DNA of 64,000 nt from Lysobacter silvisoli (GCF_003382365.1 NZ_QTSU01000003.1:434001-498000); one strand, 5' to 3'; shown: positions 28,169 to 37,220, counted from the stretch's first letter. Translations and numbers: made by a program. Notes: generated by a model not told the origin, from the sequence alone.

Positions 28169-29170
28169 ATGGCCGACACCGAGCCGACCGCCAACGACTA
28201 CCGCCCGCCGCGCTGGCTGCGCAATGCGCACGTGCAGTCGGTGCTGGGCTCCAGCCCGCTGCGCCGGCGCAGCGCCGAACGCCGTTTGCAGGCCCTGGGC
28301 GCGACCACCACCGAACACCTGATCGACGGCGGCGACGGCGTGCGCCTGCAGGGCTTGCACAGCGCGGTGCCGGGGCAGAGCTCGCGCGGCCTGGTCCTGC
28401 TGCTGCACGGCTGGGAAGGCAGCGTCGATTCCAACTACATGCGCATGACCGCGGCGCAGCTGCTGGGCCGCGGCTTCGAAGTGTTCCGGCTCAACTTCCG
28501 CGATCACGGCGACACCCATCACCTCAACGAAGGCCTGTTCCACTCCAACCGCATCGGCGAAGTGCTGCACGCCGCGCAGGACGTGGCCGCGCGCTTCCCG
28601 CGCCGGCCGCTGGCGGTGGCCGGCTATTCGCTGGGCGGCAACTTCGCCCTGCGCCTGGCCCTGCAGGCGCCCGAGGCCGGGCTGCCGTTGGCGCACGCGG
28701 CCGCGGTGTGCCCGGTGCTGGACCCGGCCCGCACCATGGACTCGATGGAGCAGGGCCTGCCGATCTACCTGTGGTACTTCGAGCGCAAGTGGCGCGGTTC
28801 GCTGGCGCGCAAGCGCGAGCTGTTCCCGCAGTTCCACGATTTCGACGACCGCACCCTGGGCCTGCGCATGCGCCCGCTGACCCAGTGGATGGTCGAGCGG
28901 CACACCGACTACGGCACCCTGGACCGCTATTTCGACGGCTATTCCATCGCCGGCCCGCGCCTGTCGGCGCTGCAGGTGCCGGTGAGCATCCTGATGGCCG
29001 AGGACGACCCGGTGATCCCGATCCAGGGCTTCCGCGAACTCGATCTGCCGGCCAATGCCTGCTTGGAGATCGCGCCTTGGGGCGGGCATTGCGGGTTCCT
29101 GGAGAACGCGCGGCTGGACGGGTTCGCCGAGCGCTGGATCGCGGGGCGCTTGGCGGCGGCGCTGGGGTAA
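28169..29170 (+). CDS. Alpha/beta-hydrolase, YheT/EMB8 family
   Basis: A 333-residue cytoplasmic hydrolase. Signatures of the COG0429 group are RPPRWLRNAHVQSVLGS at the N-terminus, the oxyanion segment LLLHGWEGSVDSNYM, the nucleophile elbow GYSLGGN and a C-terminal WGGHCGFLE with the catalytic-type His. Substrates of YheT-like hydrolases are poorly defined; some relatives act as acylglycerol or acyl-ester hydrolases. The gene follows the PlsC-like gene closely and is ended by a repeat element. Confidence 0.88.
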   Translation: MADTEPTANDYRPPRWLRNAHVQSVLGSSPLRRRSAERRLQALGATTTEHLIDGGDGVRLQGLHSAVPGQSSRGLVLLLHGWEGSVDSNYMRMTAAQLLGRGFEVFRLNFRDHGDTHHLNEGLFHSNRIGEVLHAAQDVAARFPRRPLAVAGYSLGGNFALRLALQAPEAGLPLAHAAAVCPVLDPARTMDSMEQGLPIYLWYFERKWRGSLARKRELFPQFHDFDDRTLGLRMRPLTQWMVERHTDYGTLDRYFDGYSIAGPRLSALQVPVSILMAEDDPVIPIQGFRELDLPANACLEIAPWGGHCGFLENARLDGFAERWIAGRLAAALG

Positions 29171-29182
29171 GGCGGAGCAAAA

Positions 29183-29300
29183 GCAAATCCCCCGGCCCCC
29201 CTTTTTCAAAGGGGAGAGCAGCATGGCGGGCGATTGGGGTGCACGCACTCCCCCAAATCGGGTTCCTCCTTTTGAAAAAGGGGGGGCAGGGGGGATTTGC
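29183..29300. repeat. GCAAATCCCCC inverted-repeat element, copy 3
   Basis: A 118-bp element bounded by GCAAATCCCCC and GGGGGATTTGC, with subterminal CCCCCTTTTTCAAAGGGG and CTCCTTTTGAAAAAGGGGGG. It begins 12 bp after the hydrolase stop. The downstream flank shares CCAAGCCCCCGTC with copy 1 (7382-7484), so homology runs beyond the inverted repeat. Confidence 0.85.
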
Positions 29301-29382
29301 TCTTAGCCCCCAAGCCCCCGTCAAAGCGCAAACCCGCCCGCCCCCCTACAATCCCCCTCTTATCCCAGCCCGAAGCAGATCC

Positions 29383-31455
29383 ATGTACGAAACCACCCTC
29401 GACGCCCTGCGCCGCGGCGCAGCGGCGGAGGCCCTGGCCGCCGCCCAGGAACTGACCGCGGCGCAGCCGCAAGACCCGCACGCCCACCGTCTGCTCGCCG
29501 CCGCGCGCCGCGCCGGTGGCGACCGCGACGGCGCCCTGGCCGCCCTGGACCAGGCCCTGGCGATCGCGCCGGAAGACGCCAACCTGCACCTGGAGCGCGC
29601 CGGCCTGCTGCTGGACGCGCGCGAACTGGATCAGGCGCAGCGCGCGCTGGCCCAGGCCATCGGCCTGGATCCCAACCAATTCCCCGCCTACATCGTGCAG
29701 GCGCAGCTGGCGATCAGCCGCGGCGACCTGGACGAGGCCGAGCGCCTGGTGCGCACCGCCGCGCGCATCGCCCCCGATCACCCGCAGGTGGCCGCGGTCG
29801 AAGGCACCCTGCTGCTGCGCCGCGGCGATGCCGATGCCGCGCTGTCGCTGCTCAGCGGCGCGGCCGAGCGTTCGCCCGACGAACCGCAGCTGCGCCACGC
29901 GCTGGGCTTCGCCTACCTGGCCAAGGGCCATTACGCCTTCGCCGAACAGGCCTTCCGCGGCCTGATGGAACGCCACCCCGCGCAGAGCGCGTCGCTGCGC
30001 GTGCTCATCGTCGAGCTGATGCGCCGCCAGGGCCGCACCGTCGAAGCCGCCGACGAACTGACCCGGCTGGCCGCCAGCGACGACAGCCCCGGCCTGCAGC
30101 GTTGGCTGGGCGAGATCGAACTCGAAGCCGGCCGCACCGACAGCGCGCTGCCGCGCCTGCGCGCCGCGCTCGCGGCCGAGCCGCGCGACCGCCGCACCCT
30201 GTCGGCGCTGATCGAAGCCTGGCGCCGCCTCGGCGACGCCGACGACGCGCGCACCACCCTGGAAGCCGCGCTCGCCACCCATCCGCAGACCGACGACCTG
30301 TGGCGCGCGCGCCTGCTGTTCGAACCCTTCGCCGGCGACGAAGCGCGCGCGGTGGTCGAACGCTGGATGGTGGCCATGCCCGACTACATCCCGGCGCTGG
30401 AAGCGCGCGCGACCATCCACGATCAGGCCGGCGAGCGCGAACAGGCCGACGCCATCGCCCACCGCATCGTCGAGCTCAACCCGGGCGACACCCGCTCGGA
30501 GCTGCGCATCATCGACAGCCTGATGCGCAGCGACGCCGATGCCGCGGTCAGCCGCGTGGAAAGCCTGCTGGCGCGCGCGCAGGACGAACAGGTCAAGCTG
30601 ACCCTGCGCCACCTGCTCGGACGCACCCTGGACAACGCCGGCCAGCCCGGCGCCGCCGCCGCGACCTGGATGGAACTGCAGACCGAGGCCGCGCCCAGCC
30701 GCCTGCCGCTGCCGCCGGTGACCACCCCGCGCACCAACTGGCCGGACCTGGCGCCGCTGCCGGAAGATCCCAAGGGCGTGCTGCTGCTGTGGGGCCCGCC
30801 GGGCTCGCTGGTCGAACGCATCGCCCAGACCTTCGACATGGCCCAGGGCCCGCTGCGCGCCGACCGCTTCGGTTCCAACCCGCCCAACGATCCGCTGCAG
30901 CGCTACGGCACCGCCGAGGCCCTGATCGACGGTTCGCTGGACCCGGCTTACGCGATCCGGCTGTGGCGCGCGGCGCTGCCCACGCGCGGCATCCACGACG
31001 GCGCGATCTTCGACTGGCTGCTGTGGTGGGACAACGCGCTGCTGTTGGCGCTGCGCCCGCACCTGCCCGAGGCGGTGCTGATGATCGCGCTGCGCGATCC
31101 GCGCGACATGCTGCTGGACTGGCTGGCCTACGGCGCGCCGGCGCCGTTCAAGTTCGAATCGCCGGAAATCGCCGCGCGCTGGATGGCCCAGGTGCTCAAC
31201 CAGATCGCCGCGCTGCACGAGCAGGACCTGATGCCGCACCGTCTGATCAAGCTCGACGAGATTTCGCAAAGCCCCGGCGGCATCGCCCAGGCCATCGCCG
31301 ACGCGCTGCAGATCACCATCAGCGCGATGCCCGACGAAGCAATCGGCCCGCAGCGCTTCGAGCCGGGCCATTGGCGCGCGTTCGCCGAGCCGCTGGCCGA
31401 GGCCTATGCACTGCTCACCCCGGTGGCCAAGCGCCTGGGCTATCCGGAAAGCTGA
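29383..31455 (+). CDS. TPR protein with a degenerate sulfotransferase-like C-terminal domain
   Basis: The 690-residue protein starts at ATG 29383. About the first 440 residues are TPR helical pairs (e.g. LDQALAIAPEDANLHLERAG, LRHALGFAYLAKGHYAFAEQ). The C-terminal ~240 residues follow the layout of TPR-linked sulfotransferases. VLLLWGPPGSLVERIAQTF sits where a G-x-P-R-S-G-T-T PAPS loop is expected but has lost the RSGT. ALRDPRDMLLDWL matches the 3'-phosphate RDPRD motif but has Asp where the usual Ser sits. It may be a dead transferase serving as a binding module, or use another nucleotide. No signal peptide is evident. The domain assignment is by eye. Confidence 0.65.
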   Translation: MYETTLDALRRGAAAEALAAAQELTAAQPQDPHAHRLLAAARRAGGDRDGALAALDQALAIAPEDANLHLERAGLLLDARELDQAQRALAQAIGLDPNQFPAYIVQAQLAISRGDLDEAERLVRTAARIAPDHPQVAAVEGTLLLRRGDADAALSLLSGAAERSPDEPQLRHALGFAYLAKGHYAFAEQAFRGLMERHPAQSASLRVLIVELMRRQGRTVEAADELTRLAASDDSPGLQRWLGEIELEAGRTDSALPRLRAALAAEPRDRRTLSALIEAWRRLGDADDARTTLEAALATHPQTDDLWRARLLFEPFAGDEARAVVERWMVAMPDYIPALEARATIHDQAGEREQADAIAHRIVELNPGDTRSELRIIDSLMRSDADAAVSRVESLLARAQDEQVKLTLRHLLGRTLDNAGQPGAAAATWMELQTEAAPSRLPLPPVTTPRTNWPDLAPLPEDPKGVLLLWGPPGSLVERIAQTFDMAQGPLRADRFGSNPPNDPLQRYGTAEALIDGSLDPAYAIRLWRAALPTRGIHDGAIFDWLLWWDNALLLALRPHLPEAVLMIALRDPRDMLLDWLAYGAPAPFKFESPEIAARWMAQVLNQIAALHEQDLMPHRLIKLDEISQSPGGIAQAIADALQITISAMPDEAIGPQRFEPGHWRAFAEPLAEAYALLTPVAKRLGYPES

Positions 31456-31460
31456 GCCCA

Positions 31461-31509
31461 AGCGGCCGTCGCGCCCTCGCGACGGCCGCTGCGGCAGCAT
31501 CGGTTTTTT
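31461..31509 (+). terminator. 13-bp hairpin after the TPR protein
   Basis: AGCGGCCGTCGCG/CGCGACGGCCGCT is a perfect 13-bp stem with a CCCT loop at 31461-31490. The T-tract (GGTTTTTTA) comes about 13 nt later instead of directly after the stem, so termination may be inefficient. Confidence 0.6.
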
Positions 31510-31542
31510 ATCGCGTCAGTCCCCACACGCCACGGAGGCGGC

Positions 31543-32172
31543 ATGCAGATCCATAGCGACAGTTTCGAACACCGCGCGCGCCTGTCCGCCGATTTCGCCG
31601 CCGGCCAGCCCACGGCCGACGGCTACGGCTTCGCCGCCAACCGCAATCCGCACCTGGCCTGGAGCGGCGCGCCGCAGGGCACGCGCTCGTTCGCGCTGCT
31701 GTGCCTGGACCCCGACGTGCCCACCGTGGGCGAGATGGTCGGCCGCGACGACGTGCAGATTCCGGTCGAGCAACCGCGCACCGATTTCTGCCATTGGGTC
31801 ATGGTCGACATTCCCGCCGACGTGAGCGAGATCGCCGCCGGCAGCTGCAGCGATGGCGTGGTCGCGCACGGCAAGGCCGACCCGGCCGGCCCGCGCGGCG
31901 CGCGCCAGGGCCTGAACGACTACACCGGCTGGTTCGCCGGCAACGCCGACATGGCCGGCGACTGGCGCGGCTACGACGGCCCGTTCCCGCCGCCCAACGA
32001 CCTGCGCCTGCACCGCTATTTCTTCCGCGTGTTCGCGCTCGACGTCGAACGCCTGCCGTTGCCCGAGCGCTTTACCGCCGCCGACGTGCAGCGCGCCATG
32101 CACGCGCATGTGCTGGCCGAAGCGTCGATCTACGGCACCTATTCGCTGAATCCGGCGGTGGCGTCCGCGTAA
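31543..32172 (+). CDS. PEBP-like protein, YbhB/YbcL family
   Basis: This 209-residue protein of the phosphatidylethanolamine-binding (Raf kinase inhibitor-like) family has a clear GGAGG site before ATG 31543. Signatures include NPHLAWSGAPQGTRSFALLCLDPDVP (the DPD anion-binding strand), CHWVMVDIP and NDYTGWFAG, with a late LHRYFFRVFALD. It lacks a signal peptide, so it is cytoplasmic. Bacterial YbhB functions are not established; ligand or peptidase-regulator roles have been proposed. It appears monocistronic. Confidence 0.88.
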   Translation: MQIHSDSFEHRARLSADFAAGQPTADGYGFAANRNPHLAWSGAPQGTRSFALLCLDPDVPTVGEMVGRDDVQIPVEQPRTDFCHWVMVDIPADVSEIAAGSCSDGVVAHGKADPAGPRGARQGLNDYTGWFAGNADMAGDWRGYDGPFPPPNDLRLHRYFFRVFALDVERLPLPERFTAADVQRAMHAHVLAEASIYGTYSLNPAVASA

Positions 32173-32350
32173 AGCGCCGCTGCGGCGCATCTGTGCGAGG
32201 CGCGCCGCGCCTCGCCGGCCGGTGGGTGTTGAGTGCCGCCATGCTCAACGTCACCACTCAATGGCTATCGTTTTGGCGCATTCCCATCCGGTATCCCTGC
32301 TGGCACCGCCGCAACCCTGCTAAGGTCGCCGCATTCCTGGGGGGGAACCG

Positions 32351-32926
32351 ATGGACGAACACGACCCGTACCGCGCATCCAGCGCGGCGCTGACCGCGCC
32401 GCTGGAAAAGCTGGACATCGAGTCCACGACCAAGGTCCGCCGCTTCTTCAACTGGCTGATCGACAAGGCCGTGGGCTACGCCTGCTGGGCGGTCGGCGCC
32501 GCTGTCGCAGTCGTCATCTTGGGTGAGCCGGCGGTGCAATGGTTCGAGGAAATGTCGCGTTTGCTCGAACTAGTGCTCTCCGTCGTTTCGATGTTGGCCT
32601 ACTACACCCTCATGGAAGGCGCGTTCGGCTTCACCATCGGCAAGCTGATCACCAACACCCGCGTGGTCGACGAATACGGCCGGCCGCCGGGCTTCGGCCG
32701 CGCCCTGCTGCGCAGCCTGTGCCGGTTCATCCCGTTCGAAGCCTTCTCGCTGTTGATGAGCGAGGACAGCGTGCGCCGCGGCTGGCACGACTCGCTGGCG
32801 CGCTGCTACGTGATCGACCGCCCCCGCAACGGCGCACCCGCCGGCCGCCCGCGCCATTCCATCAGCGATCAGTTCGCCGACGGCGTGCTGCCGCCGGCCA
32901 GGCCCGCCGCGGAATCCGCGCCCTAA
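32351..32926 (+). CDS. RDD-family membrane protein
   Basis: A 191-residue integral membrane protein with a strong GGGGGAA site before ATG 32351. The RDD features are FFNWLIDKAVGYACW (Asp in the first membrane segment), AYYTLMEGAFGFTIGKLITNTRVVDEYG (the G-x-T-x-G-K-x-x-x-x-x-x-V turn), and RALLRSLCRFIPFEAFS followed by GWHDSLARCYVI. Three hydrophobic stretches are visible. RDD proteins have been linked to sodium/proton antiport in some bacteria, but most are uncharacterised. Repeat sequences separate it from its downstream neighbour. Confidence 0.85.
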   Translation: MDEHDPYRASSAALTAPLEKLDIESTTKVRRFFNWLIDKAVGYACWAVGAAVAVVILGEPAVQWFEEMSRLLELVLSVVSMLAYYTLMEGAFGFTIGKLITNTRVVDEYGRPPGFGRALLRSLCRFIPFEAFSLLMSEDSVRRGWHDSLARCYVIDRPRNGAPAGRPRHSISDQFADGVLPPARPAAESAP

Positions 32927-32947
32927 TCGCAGCGCCTCTTGGCCTTG

Positions 32948-33160
32948 GGGTAGGAGCGGCGTAAGCCGCGACCGTGATGCCGCCCTGACTGCGCAGCCCC
33001 GCCGCCGCTCGAATTTACGCGTCGCGGCTCACGCCGCTCCTACCCCAAAGCGGGCGATGCGTAGGCGGGCGCACCGCCTGCCGCCTGTGGGAGCGACGTA
33101 AGTCGCGATTGGTCCACTCGCCTTTCGGCCTTCCAATCGCGGCTCACGCCGCTCCCACAG
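32948..33160. repeat. Cluster of four GTAGGAGCGG/GTGGGAGCG REP sequences
   Basis: Units at about 32948-32974 (GGGTAGGAGCGGCGTAAGCC), 33021-33046 (inverted, GTCGCGGCTCACGCCGCTCC), 33086-33110 (TGTGGGAGCGACGTAAGTCG) and 33134-33160 (inverted, AATCGCGGCTCACGCCGCTC) form two convergent pairs. They occupy most of the 354-nt gap between the RDD gene and the META lipoprotein gene. Each convergent pair could fold into a long hairpin, a BIME-like arrangement. No gene is seen in the gap. Confidence 0.85.
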
Positions 33161-33280
33161 ACAGCAGGCAGCGCAGGCGCGGTACAGGCTAAGAACGTAA
33201 TGCGCGCGCGCCCGTGAAAGCTGTGCCGCGACGCGCAATTCCGCATCGCGGCGCAGCCGCTACCGTAAAGCCGGCGGCGC

Positions 33281-34102
33281 TTACTTCGCCACCACTTCCG
33301 ATTCGACCACCATATCCAGCACGTACGCCACCGACGAGGCATCCGCCGGCGGGTTCTTGATGTCGTACTGCTTCACCCGCAACACGTTGCGCACGCCGGC
33401 CTGGTGTTCGTAGCCCTCGATCTCCTGGTACAGCGGCTGCCAGGCGGCATCGGTCTTGGCGGCCACGCCGTTGGCGTCGTAGCTGCGCTCGCGCACCTGC
33501 AGGCACCGCATGTTCGGAATCAGCGGGTGCGAGCAGGGCGCGCGCTGCGCGGCCACTTCGAAGAACACGGTCTTGCCTTCGCCGCCGTAGCGCGTGGCCG
33601 GCGTGGGCGCGCCTTCGAAGCGCAGCTGGTCGCCGTTGGCGGCGGTCAGCAGCAGGCTGGGCGCGTCGCCGCCTTCGATCTTGGCCGGCAGGGTGCCGCG
33701 CAGGCGTTCGCCGACCGCGGTGTCCAGTTCCATCAAGCCGCGGTCCTGGCAGGCCATCAGGGTTTGCGCCATGTCGCCGAAGGTCAGGCCCTTGGCATCG
33801 CGCGTGTAGCGGCCGTTGGCGCCGTTGCAGCCGCCGCTGACGCTGACCCGGTCGCCCTTGAAGTCCAGCTGCAGCGGGCGCTGCGGGTTGGGCGCCAGCA
33901 CCGCGATCGCCTTGCCCGACGCGTCCTGCGCGCTGGTCAGGCGCCAGTGGTAGGCATCGAGCTTGATGTCGGCGCTCGCATCGGCGGCGGTACCGGCCGC
34001 GGTCGTACCGGCGGCGGCACCCTGCTGCGGATCGGTCGAGGTGTTGGACGCGCAGGCGGCCAGGGCCAGGCTGAGCAGGGCGGGGGCGAACAGGGTCTTC
34101 AT
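33281..34102 (-). CDS. META + DUF4377 domain lipoprotein
   Basis: The 273-residue lipoprotein starts at the ATG complementary to 34100-34102 (MKTLFAPALLSLALAACAS, lipobox LAAC). Residues about 50-150 form a META domain like HslJ (YHWRLTSAQDASGK, then VSVSGGCNGANGRYT and MAQTLMACQDRGLMELD). The C-terminal ~90 residues match the DUF4377 pattern (MRCLQVRE, WQPLYQEIEGYEHQ, NPPADASSVAYVLDMVVE). The META-DUF4377 fusion recurs in heat-shock/antibiotic-tolerance-linked lipoproteins, but no enzymatic activity is known. It lies 122 bp downstream of uppP on the same strand. Confidence 0.85.
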   Translation of the reverse strand: MKTLFAPALLSLALAACASNTSTDPQQGAAAGTTAAGTAADASADIKLDAYHWRLTSAQDASGKAIAVLAPNPQRPLQLDFKGDRVSVSGGCNGANGRYTRDAKGLTFGDMAQTLMACQDRGLMELDTAVGERLRGTLPAKIEGGDAPSLLLTAANGDQLRFEGAPTPATRYGGEGKTVFFEVAAQRAPCSHPLIPNMRCLQVRERSYDANGVAAKTDAAWQPLYQEIEGYEHQAGVRNVLRVKQYDIKNPPADASSVAYVLDMVVESEVVAK

Positions 34103-34224
34103 GGGGCGATCTTCCATTGCGAATAACGAACCGATGCGAACGCAGCGGGGCAGCCACTGGGGCTGCGCCTATTCAGGATCGTTCAGGCGGCGGAAAGAAA
34201 GCGTGAAAAAGCGGTATCGCGGGT

Positions 34225-35031
34225 TCAGCTGCCCGAGGGCATCAACAGCAGCAGCGCCGCGCCCAGGGCGAAGCGGTAATAAGCGAACGCAGTGAATCGG
34301 TGGCTCTGGATGTAGCGCAGCAGCCACTTCACCGCGATGAAGGCGGTCACCGCCGAGGCGACGAAGGCCACGGCCAGCGCGGTCCAGTCCTCGTTCGCCG
34401 CGGCCGGGGTGCCCAGCACGTCCAGGGCCTCGTAGGCGGTGGCGGCGAACATGGTCGGGATGCCGACCAGGAACGCGAACTCGGTGGCCGCCGCGCGGCT
34501 GGTGGTGCCGGCGAGCAGGGCGACGAAGATGGTCGCGCCCGAGCGCGAGGTGCCGGGGAACACGCCGGCGATCACCTGGGCCACGCCGACCAGGATCGCC
34601 ACCGTCCAGCTGATGTGGCTGCGCTCGCCCAGGACCTGCGCGCGCTTGGCCGCGTAGTGCTCGGCCAGCAGCATCCAGATGCCGCCCAGCACCAGCGCCC
34701 AGGCGATCGGCAGCACCTTGTCCGGCAATTCGAAGCCCAGCTTCTTGACCGCGATGCCCAGCACCGCGGTCACGCCGAAGGCGACGATCAGCTTGAGCAG
34801 GTAGTCGCGGTTCTCCGGCTGCATGAAGCCGGTGGCCAGCTGCCACAGGCGCTGGCGGTAGATCAGCACCACCGCCAGGATCGCGCCGGCCTGGATCGAG
34901 ATGTTGAACAGGTCCGAACGGTGACCGAGCCAGTGCTGGGCGATCAGCAGGTGGCCGGTGCTGGAGATGGGCAGGAATTCGGTGATGCCTTCGATGATGC
35001 CGAGCAGCAGCGCGGCGAGCAGATCGGTCAT
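34225..35031 (-). CDS. uppP: Undecaprenyl-diphosphatase UppP (BacA)
   Basis: The 268-residue inner-membrane phosphatase recycles undecaprenyl pyrophosphate, the lipid carrier of peptidoglycan and O-antigen synthesis; extra copies give bacitracin resistance. The active-site motifs are intact: EGITEFLPISSTGHLLI near the N-terminus (E-x-x-x-E type Glu plus SSTGH) and FPGTSRSGATIF (PGxSRSxxT) in the second half. Eight hydrophobic segments are visible and the length is normal. The upstream 250 bp also hold the divergent glnA control region, so the two promoters are back to back. Confidence 0.95.
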   Translation of the reverse strand: MTDLLAALLLGIIEGITEFLPISSTGHLLIAQHWLGHRSDLFNISIQAGAILAVVLIYRQRLWQLATGFMQPENRDYLLKLIVAFGVTAVLGIAVKKLGFELPDKVLPIAWALVLGGIWMLLAEHYAAKRAQVLGERSHISWTVAILVGVAQVIAGVFPGTSRSGATIFVALLAGTTSRAAATEFAFLVGIPTMFAATAYEALDVLGTPAAANEDWTALAVAFVASAVTAFIAVKWLLRYIQSHRFTAFAYYRFALGAALLLLMPSGS

Positions 35032-35090
35032 GGAGTGGGGCTGAGCCGGATGACGGGGACGAAATCGGGCTCAGGATAGCTCAAAGCGGG

Positions 35091-35111
35091 TTTGCACCTA
35101 AATGGTGCAAA
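35091..35111. promoter_or_regulatory. NtrC binding box upstream of glnA
   Basis: TTTGCACC-TAAAT-GGTGCAAA is a perfect 8+5+8 inverted repeat matching the enteric NtrC consensus TGCACC-N5-GGTGCA. Its centre is about 115 bp upstream of the sigma-54 promoter, the usual enhancer distance. Two further half-site-like motifs, TGCACC at 35124-35129 and GGTGCACC at 35149-35156, lie between it and the promoter. A near copy overlaps the ntrB start at 60773-60793. Confidence 0.9.
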
Positions 35112-35201
35112 TCCATCCTCGGTTGCACCAACTGATCGCATTGCTGCGGTGCACCCAAGATTAATTCATTGAAAATCAATGTCTTGAGATTCTCCGAATG
35201 T

Positions 35202-35217
35202 TGGCACGTGGCTTGCT
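35202..35217 (+). promoter_or_regulatory. Sigma-54 promoter of glnA
   Basis: TGGCACG-TGGC-TTGCT is an exact match to the sigma-54 consensus TGGCACG-N4-TTGCW, with GG and GC at -24/-12. Transcription would begin near 35228, giving a 5' leader of about 55 nt before the glnA ATG at 35284. With the NtrC box upstream this is a canonical nitrogen-limitation promoter. Confidence 0.95.
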
Positions 35218-35283
35218 TTGTCTAGCCCAGGCAGCCACCACGCCGCGCAAGATCCCCTTTCCCTAGCCCACCGGATCCAGTCC

Positions 35284-36693
35284 ATGTCCCTCGAACACGT
35301 CGAAAAGCTCATCAAGGACCACAAGATCGAATTCGTCGATCTGCGCTTCACCGACATGCGCGGCGTCCAGCACCACGTGACCTTCCCCAAGTCCATCGTC
35401 GAGCCGGCGCTGTTCGAGGACGGCAAGATGTTCGACGGCTCCTCGATCAGCGGCTGGAAGGGCATCAACGAGTCGGACATGATCCTGCTGCCCGACGCGT
35501 CCACCGCGTTCCTGGATCCGTTCACCGCCGATCCGACCCTGGTGCTGACCTGCGACATCCTCGATCCGGCCACCATGCAGGCCTACTCGCGCGACCCGCG
35601 CGGCGTGGCCAAGCGCGCCGAGGCCTACCTGAAGTCCAGCGGCGTCGCCGATCAGGCCTTCTTCGGTCCCGAGCCCGAGTTCTTCATCTTCGACTCGGTG
35701 CGCTACGCCAATGAAATGGGCCACACCTTCTTCCACATCGACTCGGAAGAGGCGCATTGGAACTCGGCCAAGGAATACGAAGGCGGCAACAGCGGCTACC
35801 GTCCGGGCGTGAAGGGCGGCTACTTCCCGGTCGCGCCGCTGGATTCGCTGCACGACCTGCGCGCCGAGATGTGCAAGACCCTGGAGCAGGTCGGCATCGA
35901 AGTCGAAGTGCACCACCACGAAGTGGCCAACGCCGGCCAGTGCGAGATCGGCACCAAGTTCAACTCGCTGGTCAAGAAGGCCGACGAGCTGCTGACGATG
36001 AAGTACATCATCAAGAACGTGGCCTTCCGCAACGGCAAGACCGCGACCTTCATGCCCAAGCCCATCGTCGGCGACAACGGCAGCGGCATGCACGTGCACC
36101 AGTCCTTCGCCAAGGGCGGCGTCAACCTGTTCTCGGGCGACGGCTACGGCGGCCTGTCGCAGCTGGCGCTGTGGTACATCGGCGGCGTGTTCAAGCACGC
36201 GCGCGCGATCAACGCCTTCACCAACTCGGGCACCAACAGCTACAAGCGCCTGGTGCCGGGCTTCGAGGCGCCGGTGATGCTGGCCTACTCGGCGCGCAAC
36301 CGTTCGGCGAGCTGCCGCATTCCGTACGTGGCCAACCCGAAGGCGCGCCGCATCGAAATGCGCTTCCCCGACCCGATCCAGTCGGGCTACCTGACCTTCG
36401 CCGCGCTGATGATGGCCGGCCTGGACGGCATCAAGAACCAGATCGATCCGGGTGCGCCCAGCGACAAGGACCTGTACGACCTGCCGCCGGAAGAGGAGAA
36501 GGGCATCCCGACCGTGTGCCACTCGCTGGACCAGGCCCTGGAAGCGCTGGACAAGGATCGCGACTTCCTCAAGGCCGGCGGCGTGTTCACCGACGACTTC
36601 ATCGACAGCTACATCGCGCTGAAGATGCAGGAAGTGACCAAGTTCCGCGCGGCCACTCACCCGCTCGAGTACCAGATGTACTACACCGTCTAA
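35284..36693 (+). CDS. glnA: Glutamine synthetase type I
   Basis: A dodecameric cytoplasmic enzyme (469 residues) forming glutamine from glutamate, ammonium and ATP. GS signatures: [18 protein letters not shown], the metal site [25 protein letters not shown], the ATP-binding [16 protein letters not shown] and [10 protein letters not shown]398 in [13 protein letters not shown] is the adenylylation site, so it is the GlnE-controlled GSI-beta type. Expression is expected from the NtrC/sigma-54 promoter just upstream. A GNAT gene follows after a 31-nt hairpin. The glnK-amtB genes lie 1.5 kb downstream and ntrBC 24 kb downstream. Confidence 0.97.
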   Translation: MSLEHVEKLIKDHKIEFVDLRFTDMRGVQHHVTFPKSIVEPALFEDGKMFDGSSISGWKGINESDMILLPDASTAFLDPFTADPTLVLTCDILDPATMQAYSRDPRGVAKRAEAYLKSSGVADQAFFGPEPEFFIFDSVRYANEMGHTFFHIDSEEAHWNSAKEYEGGNSGYRPGVKGGYFPVAPLDSLHDLRAEMCKTLEQVGIEVEVHHHEVANAGQCEIGTKFNSLVKKADELLTMKYIIKNVAFRNGKTATFMPKPIVGDNGSGMHVHQSFAKGGVNLFSGDGYGGLSQLALWYIGGVFKHARAINAFTNSGTNSYKRLVPGFEAPVMLAYSARNRSASCRIPYVANPKARRIEMRFPDPIQSGYLTFAALMMAGLDGIKNQIDPGAPSDKDLYDLPPEEEKGIPTVCHSLDQALEALDKDRDFLKAGGVFTDDFIDSYIALKMQEVTKFRAATHPLEYQMYYTV

Positions 36694-36703
36694 GCCCAAG
36701 CTC

Positions 36704-36734
36704 GCGCGCGCCGGGACGCGATCCCGGTGCGCGC
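36704..36734 (+). terminator. GC-rich hairpin between glnA and GNAT gene
   Basis: GCGCGCG-CCGGGA, loop CGCGA, TCCCGG-TGCGCGC forms a 13-bp stem (one G-U pair) 10 bp after the glnA stop. There is no T-tract, so it may stabilise the glnA mRNA end or attenuate instead of terminating cleanly. Confidence 0.45.
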
Positions 36735-36760
36735 ATTCCACGCTGCCGCCAGGAGCACCG

Positions 36761-37216
36761 ATGCAGATCCGCGCCGGACAACTGGACCATCCGCAGGTGA
36801 TCGCGCTGCTGCGCGAACACCTGCAGGGCATGGCCGAGCTGTCGCCGCCGGAAAGCATCCACGCGCTGGACCTGGACGGTCTGCGGCGCCCGGAAATCAG
36901 TTTCTGGAGCGCATGGCAGGACGAGGACCTGCTCGGCGTGGGTGCGCTCAAGCAGCTCGACGCGGAGCACGGCGAGATCAAGTCCATGCGCACGGCCTCG
37001 CGCCACCTGCGCAAGGGCGTGGCCGCGGCGATGCTGCAGCACCTGCTGGGCGAGGCCGCGCGCCGCGCCTACCGGCGCCTGAGCCTGGAGACCGGATCGA
37101 TGGACGGCTTCGCGCCGGCGCGCACGCTGTACGCGCGCTACGGCTTCGAGCCCTGTCCACCGTTCGCCGACTACGTCGACGACCCCAACAGCGTGTTCAT
37201 GAGCAAACGGCTGTAA
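36761..37216 (+). CDS. GNAT-family N-acetyltransferase
   Basis: A 151-residue cytoplasmic acetyltransferase. LLGVGALKQLDAEHGEIKSM is the beta4 strand; HLRKGVAAAMLQHLLGEA matches the acetyl-CoA pyrophosphate loop with R/Q-x-x-G-x-A spacing; LETGSMDGFAPARTLYARYGFEPCPPF is the C-terminal signature. The sequence resembles the YjhQ/putative acetyltransferase group. It is 67 bp after glnA and may be partly co-transcribed with it through the intervening hairpin. The substrate is not predictable. A good terminator follows. Confidence 0.88.
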   Translation: MQIRAGQLDHPQVIALLREHLQGMAELSPPESIHALDLDGLRRPEISFWSAWQDEDLLGVGALKQLDAEHGEIKSMRTASRHLRKGVAAAMLQHLLGEAARRAYRRLSLETGSMDGFAPARTLYARYGFEPCPPFADYVDDPNSVFMSKRL

Positions 37217-37220
37217 CCCC

